Notes under the pieces: generated by a model
Told to the model about the DNA's origin: nothing
Database searches by the model: none
The model's input: the letters and a program-made list of their open reading frames with translations, nothing else
Shown here: positions 59,037 through 64,000 of the stretch, piece by piece
Position numbering within the stretch: position 1 is the first letter of the stretch
Layout: every line of letters begins with the position of its first letter
Program-made: the position numbers and the translations under genes
DNA from: Dipteris shenzhenensis
Lineage: Eukaryota > Polypodiophyta > Polypodiopsida > Gleicheniales
Reading direction: 5' to 3' (one strand)
NCBI GenBank assembly: GCA_047967505.1
Contig: CM106538.1
Length of the DNA stretch: 64,000 nt

Positions 59037-59648
59037 TATTGTTGCTGGGCTGCGATGTTCGAAATTCGAATCCGGATTCCGTACGACATCCTTGCGAAGG
59101 CTTCCGTACTGTTCACCGTCGACCGACGCTCTGCTTGCAGGCTGGCCGCTGCACACCGACCATTGCTGCCTCAAGAGCCTATTTAGGCTGACGTTTGCTT
59201 CTATTTAGGCAGGCTGCAGCCCTTTGCCCTCTTCTAAGCTTCTTCTGCACCTTGCTCAGTGCTGCCCTCTTCTTCAGTCCCGACTCCAGAGTCCCCTCAG
59301 CCCTTCACTCTTCTAAGTTCTAAGTTCTTCAGTTTGCCCTCTTCTTCAGCACCTTGCTGCCCTCTATTTAGACAGCCCTTTGCCCTCTTATACTTGCTTT
59401 GGAGGTGAGTGGTCACCGTACAGTTGCAGCCCGCAGCTTGCCTCTACACTCTACCTGCTCCAAGTGTCAAGGTAAATGCAATGGCTGCTTTTTTTTCCTG
59501 TTTTGCAGCAAGTGCTCTCTCTTTAGTTGATGCCATCTAACAGGGCAGCCTGCAAGGACTTCAAGCCCTCTTTGGAAATTGTTCCTTTGCCCAATGCCCA
59601 TTGCCTTATTTGCCCTCTTTTGCAAATTTGCAGCTTGCAAATCTACAA

Positions 59649-61814
59649 ATGGGAAGACAAAAAGGACCAGAATGGGAATTTGTAGAGGCCTTGAAGCCTT
59701 TGGGGAAGGGCCAATTCACTTGTAAATGTAAATATTGCCCTCATTCATGGGATGGAGGACCGACCCGTATAAGGGCACATTTTCTTGGGCTCACAGGCTT
59801 GGGGGTTGACAAGTGTACTGCTCCTCCTGAAAATGTGAAAGATACTTGTCGAAGATTGCAGGCAAAGGTGCCCCTAAAAACTGCTGCAAAACAGCTTGTT
59901 GAAGATGTGGCTGATTTGGGAGATGCCTCAGTGAGTGGTACTGCAAGTGGAAATGCATCTGGCAGTGCATATGAGCCAAAGCAAAAGAAGTTGAAGACGT
60001 CAAAGGGAACCTTGGAAAAGGCATGGGAGTCACAAGCACGGAAGGATGCATACATTGCTCTCCGTCGTTTTTTCTTTGCAGAGGATATTCCTCATTGGAA
60101 GGTGAGGAGCTCTTATTTTTTGGAGATGGTTCGTGCCATTGGCCAAGTTGGGCCTACCTTCAAGCCTCCATCCTACAATGTTTTGCGCACAACGGAGCTA
60201 ACTAATGAAGTAGTATGCATAGATCAAGAGATGCTACAGTTTCGGGATAAGTGGAAAAAATATGGCTGCACCATAACTTGTGATGGTTGGTCTGACACTC
60301 GACGCCGGCCTATAATCAATATTATGGTCTCATGCATATATGGTTCAGCCTTCTTGAAGTCCGTGGACACAAGTGGGCAGTATAAGTCAGGGGAGTACAT
60401 CTTTGGGATACTGAAAGATGCCATTCTTGATGTTGGGGCTGAAAATGTGGTGCAGGTGTGTATGGACAATGCATCTAACTGTGTGCGGGCAGGAGAATTG
60501 GTGGAGGAAGAGTGGCCTCACATTTTCTATACTAGATGCACATGCCATTGCCTTGACCTCTTGTTTGAGGACATTGGAAAGCTTCCATGGGTAAAGCCAG
60601 TGTTGGTACATGCTAACATGATTGTGACATTTGTTACCCGGAAACACACCGTGTTAGCAATGTATAGAAAATTCAGCAAGAAGGAATTGGTGAAGCCAGC
60701 ACAAACACGGTTTGCTTACATGTTTATCATGTTAGCAAACTTGTTGGATGAGAGGGTATACAATGGATTGCGTCGCATGGTTGTCAGTGATGAGTATTGC
60801 AAGAAGAAGGTGTCACGCACTGTGAAAGCACAACAGGTGTCTTCTATTATATTGGGTGCTTCATTTTGGCAAGATGCAAGACTCATTGTGAAGCTTTGTG
60901 CACCTATTTTGAAGATCCTTCGCCTGGCTGATAGGGAAGGCGCTACCATGGGACTTGTATATGAACTCACTGATCGGATGGTCGAGAAGATGGCAACTAT
61001 TGATGGGATTGAATCCTCAAAGCTGGCTGATGTTAGAGCCTTATGTGTTGACAGGTGGAATATGATGCATTCTCCATTGCATGCGGCAGCGTTTGTTCTC
61101 CATCCTATTTGGAGAGAGAAAAATCCAGATAGTGACAAGGAGATGCACGATGGGTGGATGGATGCCATAGAGCGGTACACCAAGTATGATGTTGACAGCC
61201 AAGGCACCTTATGTGATGAGTTGGATATTTACAAATCCATGTCAGGCACATTTGCTCGTGCGATTGCAAAGGATGAAAAGAGAATGCACCAAGGGGTGAA
61301 ATGGTGGGAGACATTTGGGGCTCACACACCAAATTTACAGCGGTTAGCTCTTCGAGTGCTCTCGCAAGGCACATGTGCTTCTCCTTGTGAGAGGAATTGG
61401 AGCACATTCTCTCTTATCCATACTAAAAGAAGGAATAGGCTGCTTCCAAAGAATACCGAGAAATTAGTATACATCCATACTAATTTGCGTCTCATTTCCA
61501 AAATCAAGGAAAGGGGATTTGAGAAGATAGAAGTGACCTTAGAAATGATCAACAAGGAGAAGGATGATGATAGGCTGCTAGCGAGGCAAGCAGATACAGA
61601 GGGAGAAGACATTGCAGCCCCTATTGTTACACTTACAGGAACGATGGATGCTGCTGCAGCTTCAAGCAGCTCTAGTCTTTTGGAGTTCCATGGCGAGGCA
61701 GATGAGGATGATAGTGATGAGGAGGAGGAGGAGGATGAGGAGGGTGCAGGCATTGATGCAGATGATGATGAGGATGAGGATGAGCAAGAGGATGAGAATG
61801 AAGATGCAGCTTGA
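59649..61814 (+). CDS. hAT-family transposase (BED finger, DUF659, hAT dimerisation domain)
   Basis: 721 residues from Met 59649 (MGRQKGPEWEFVEALKPLGK). An in-frame Met 16 codons upstream at 59601 is possible but its extension looks like leader. Residues 20-60 form a BED-type zinc finger (FTCKCKYCPHSWDGG and RIRAHFLGL). Residues about 165-340 are the DUF659/catalytic region, with CDGWSDTRRRPIINIM (first Asp, about 211), VVQVCMDNASNCV (second Asp, about 272) and CTCHCLDLLFEDIG (C/H motif, about 298). Residues about 560-640 are the C-terminal dimerisation domain with CASPCERNWSTFSLIHTKRR. The last 40 residues are an Asp/Glu tail. No stop or frameshift. It would cut and reinsert the surrounding element. 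The DUF659-type hAT is widespread in plants; domesticated hosts genes of this class exist, but the flanking duplications mark it as a transposon. Confidence 0.92.
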   Translation: MGRQKGPEWEFVEALKPLGKGQFTCKCKYCPHSWDGGPTRIRAHFLGLTGLGVDKCTAPPENVKDTCRRLQAKVPLKTAAKQLVEDVADLGDASVSGTASGNASGSAYEPKQKKLKTSKGTLEKAWESQARKDAYIALRRFFFAEDIPHWKVRSSYFLEMVRAIGQVGPTFKPPSYNVLRTTELTNEVVCIDQEMLQFRDKWKKYGCTITCDGWSDTRRRPIINIMVSCIYGSAFLKSVDTSGQYKSGEYIFGILKDAILDVGAENVVQVCMDNASNCVRAGELVEEEWPHIFYTRCTCHCLDLLFEDIGKLPWVKPVLVHANMIVTFVTRKHTVLAMYRKFSKKELVKPAQTRFAYMFIMLANLLDERVYNGLRRMVVSDEYCKKKVSRTVKAQQVSSIILGASFWQDARLIVKLCAPILKILRLADREGATMGLVYELTDRMVEKMATIDGIESSKLADVRALCVDRWNMMHSPLHAAAFVLHPIWREKNPDSDKEMHDGWMDAIERYTKYDVDSQGTLCDELDIYKSMSGTFARAIAKDEKRMHQGVKWWETFGAHTPNLQRLALRVLSQGTCASPCERNWSTFSLIHTKRRNRLLPKNTEKLVYIHTNLRLISKIKERGFEKIEVTLEMINKEKDDDRLLARQADTEGEDIAAPIVTLTGTMDAAAASSSSSLLEFHGEADEDDSDEEEEEDEEGAGIDADDDEDEDEQEDENEDAA

Positions 61815-62853
61815 GGCTGTGGCACACTGGCAGCCTTTTCTTTATGATGTTTTTCCTTTCATGTTTTGGTGTAGTTACTAATACGGTGTACCTACTTCCT
61901 TTGAAGTTTGATCATGATGTTTTGGACCTTTTGAAATTTGGTGTAGTATTGATTATTGATCTATGATCTATGATTCCATCTATGATGTATCAAAATCTAG
62001 AATCCAGATGACTACGGTCTCTGGAGGCTGGAGTCTTTCATGAATGAAGAATCACGATTCACGACTCATGACTCATGACTCATGATTGACGACTTTAAAA
62101 TTAATACAATTATACAAGTTTCAAGTTTCAGTTTAATACCTGTGTGTCAATTTAATGTGTACAATGATCAATGATCAATCTATATTTTTCTGAAATTTTT
62201 TGGATAAAACTAGGGTCACGTATGTTTCAGCCCCAAGGGCTGAACCATACTCCAATCATACTTCCGTACTCGTATGACGTATGCGTATGGTAACGTATGG
62301 AAAAAACTATGGCCAGGGAGACTATAGATCGAGGCAACCTGCTGGGAAGAGTTTGGTTGTTTGATTGCACCAGAGTTCAGCTATTGAGGGCTTTGTCTTG
62401 CAGTTGTTCAGTCGTGTTGGCTGGTTGGGCACTTGGATGTGCGATTGCAGGAGTCGTTCAAACAGTGGATGCTATTGGGGTCTCTATTGCATGCTTTGGT
62501 TGGCTAAGGATACAAGATTGCCTAGGGATTGGATGCCGTTCACCGTTTGAAGTTGAGCAGGGAATTACAAGGTGGGCTGGACGGGAAGTCTGAGGGCGTT
62601 GGTTTGCCTGTGGAGCAGCTTCCGAGAGACCTTTGTAATCAGCCTCTTGGCTTCAAATGAATGTTAAATAAATAGCGCAAGGGGCGCCAGCATTTGGGGC
62701 CAATGGGTGTCTTTGTTTCTGAGTAGGAGCGCTCTAGCTCCCTTGTGATTTGTGGTGTGTTGCAAATTTGTTTGTCTATTTACTGTATATGCTGTATTTA
62801 CGTGGATCCTACCACCCTTTACGTTGTTGAGGCTGGTTTCAGTGGTAGTGATG

Positions 62854-63656
62854 GGGGCATTTTTATGTCACAATCCAAGTATATTGGACAGTGTTTTCAG
62901 TTTGAGGATTGCAAGCCAGTATCCACACATTAGAGCCTGGTTTTCACTTCTCATTTGAGGATGGCAGTGGTACATGTGATGTCACCATCTATCACCAGGC
63001 AGTTGGTTGTTTGATTTATTTATGCCATACCAGACCCAATCTTCAATATTATGTCTCACAGTTGAACGGATATATGCACAGCCCCTCTACGCACCATTGG
63101 CAAGCCGTGAAGCGTGTCTTTAGGTACCTCAAAGGCACTCAGCATGTGGGCCTTCTTTAATGAGGCCGATTCTTCACTTTTTATGCATGGATTCACTGAT
63201 AGTGATTGGGCTGGTTGTTCGGACACCTGTGTGTCACATAGTGGCAACTGTTTCATGCTTGGTACTTCATGCATCTCTTGGTTCAGCAAGAAGCAGACCA
63301 CACTTGCTACGTCTAGCTATGAGGGTGAGTACATAGCAGCTTTTACAGCTACAGTGGAGTGTGTTTGGCTCCGGAAGTTACGTGTAGATCTTCATGCATG
63401 TCAAACTGCTCCCACCGTCCTCTTCACTGATAGTCAGATTGCTTTGGCTGTTGCATGGAATCCAGTTTTCCATGCCCGCACAAAGCATATTGAGGTTCAC
63501 TATCACTATGTCAGAGAGAGATTATCAGCAGGTGATATTCAGTTGTCTTATGTTCCCACTGAAGACAACTTGGCATATCTTTTTACGAAGGCTCTTCCTC
63601 GACCTAAGTATGAAGCTTTCCGGCAAGCTTTAAACTTAGTACCATTTGTGACTTGA
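62854..63656 (+). pseudogene. Copia element C RNase H
   Basis: Continues the RT of element C after the insertion: GGIFMSQSKYIGQCFQFEDC, a stop, then YHQAVGCLIYLCHTRPNLQY and HWQAVKRVFRYLKGTQHVGL (62909-63160), a frameshift, and 63160-63656 with MHGFTDSDWAGCSDTCVSHS, TTLATSSYEGEYIAAFTATV and HARTKHIEVHYHYVRERLSA to the end of pol (LFTKALPRPKYEAF). Confidence 0.9.
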
Positions 63657-63773
63657 TCTGTTACGCTCTGTATAGTCATAGGTTGCGATATCCCTACAGT
63701 ATGAACATGGTGCAACCATGACATTAGATATTTAGGTATTCTGAGGTGCGGAGGATACTTCAGTCCATTCCAT

Positions 63774-63784
63774 AGAGGGGGGTT
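63774..63784 (+). other. Polypurine tract of element C
   Basis: AGAGGGGGGTT precedes a TG at 63785, about 120 bp after the pol stop, as expected for the 3' LTR border. Confidence 0.65.
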
Positions 63785-64000
63785 TGTAGGCCATTCTATG
63801 GGCTATCCATAAGTGCCACTCATTCCTTGGTATGTGTCTTGTAGGCCTAGTTATAGGCAGTTAGGTCAGTTGGTACATTTAGGAGATGTACAAGTTAGAA
63901 CACTTAGGCCAGTTACGGCATCCTACTGTAGGGTTTTGTTATATTGAGTTTCTCTTGTACTTTCACTCAGTTTTCCGGCAATTCAGTACAGCAGCTCGTT
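63785..64000 (+). repeat. 3' LTR of element C (start; runs out of the window)
   Basis: Begins TGTAGGCCATTC after the purine tract. Its end and any target duplication are outside the window, and no matching 5' LTR was recognised near 51-52 kb. Confidence 0.55.

Larger units (their letters stand above)
58920..62311 (+). mobile_element. Complete hAT DNA transposon with intact transposase
   Basis: An exact 8-bp direct repeat GCCAGGGA lies at 58912-58919 and 62312-62319, the size expected for hAT. The ends are imperfect inverted repeats (CATGATTGCAACTGTACG against CATAGTTTTTTCCATACG), both starting CA. Next to each end is a cluster of GTACG/GTATG motifs (58931-59010; 62255-62300), probably transposase-binding sites. 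The transposase ORF between them is uninterrupted. Confidence 0.75.
58082..62846. mobile_element. Compound insertion E within Copia element C, carrying a hAT transposon
   Basis: Splits the RT-RNase H frame of element C. (C/T)AGTGATG is present on both sides (58074-58081, 62846-62853), a probable 8-bp target duplication with one mismatch. The outer parts of the insertion (58082-58911 and 62320-62845, about 1.36 kb) have no coding region and no obvious terminal inverted repeats; their class is unknown. The inner part is the hAT element. Confidence 0.65.

Noticed and set aside
61322-61825. 167-codon minus-strand ORF rich in Ser
   Set aside because: Antisense of the acidic tail and dimerisation domain of the hAT transposase.

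Overview
This window is nuclear DNA from a land plant with a large, repeat-rich genome. Two ordinary host genes carry that inference: a three-exon plastidial pyruvate dehydrogenase E1-alpha gene (22825-24827, +) and a single-exon P-class pentatricopeptide repeat (PPR) gene (6658-9135, -). Most of the remaining recognisable sequence is transposable-element debris. I cannot place the species; a fern or other plant with a bulky genome is plausible, but nothing here settles it.

Layout. 1-6.7 kb: a decayed hAT transposase fragment followed by about 6 kb with no recognisable gene. 6.7-9.2 kb: the PPR gene. 9.2-12.9 kb: a decayed Helitron-like element starting within about 90 bp of the PPR start codon. 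It encodes a Rep (HUH) region, a PIF1-type helicase and, after a predicted 96-nt intron that keeps the frame, a GIY-YIG nuclease domain. 13-16.2 kb: a duplicated LINE-like segment and a LINE reverse transcriptase relic. 16.7-21.7 kb: polypyrimidine tract, CA-repeat blocks, a 171-191 bp satellite-like array and a minisatellite. 22.8-24.8 kb: the PDH E1-alpha gene. 25.6-31.2 kb: fragments of Copia and Ty3/gypsy elements, with one unrecognised ORF. 33.0-38.5 kb: a complete but mutated Copia element with LTRs, primer-binding site and 5-bp target duplication. 39.5-40.4 kb: a fossil resembling Crypton/DUF3504-type tyrosine recombinases. 41.4-42.2 kb: a LINE endonuclease relic. 42.8-46.4 kb: GA-repeat units, a perfect 22-bp hairpin and a MITE candidate. 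47.6-50.8 kb: a Ty3/gypsy fragment and a small internally deleted Copia element. 51-64 kb: a nested block in which a plus-strand Copia element is interrupted by a truncated minus-strand Copia element and, separately, by a compound insertion. The compound insertion contains a full-length hAT transposon (58920-62311) with an uninterrupted transposase ORF and exact 8-bp target duplications.

How things fit together. The two host genes both serve organelles (plastid acetyl-CoA synthesis; organelle RNA metabolism) but are not otherwise linked. The most unusual system is the Helitron-like element with its GIY-YIG tail. The best candidate for a recently or still active element is the hAT transposon at 59-62 kb. 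Every element assignment rests on motifs read by eye; no database search was run.
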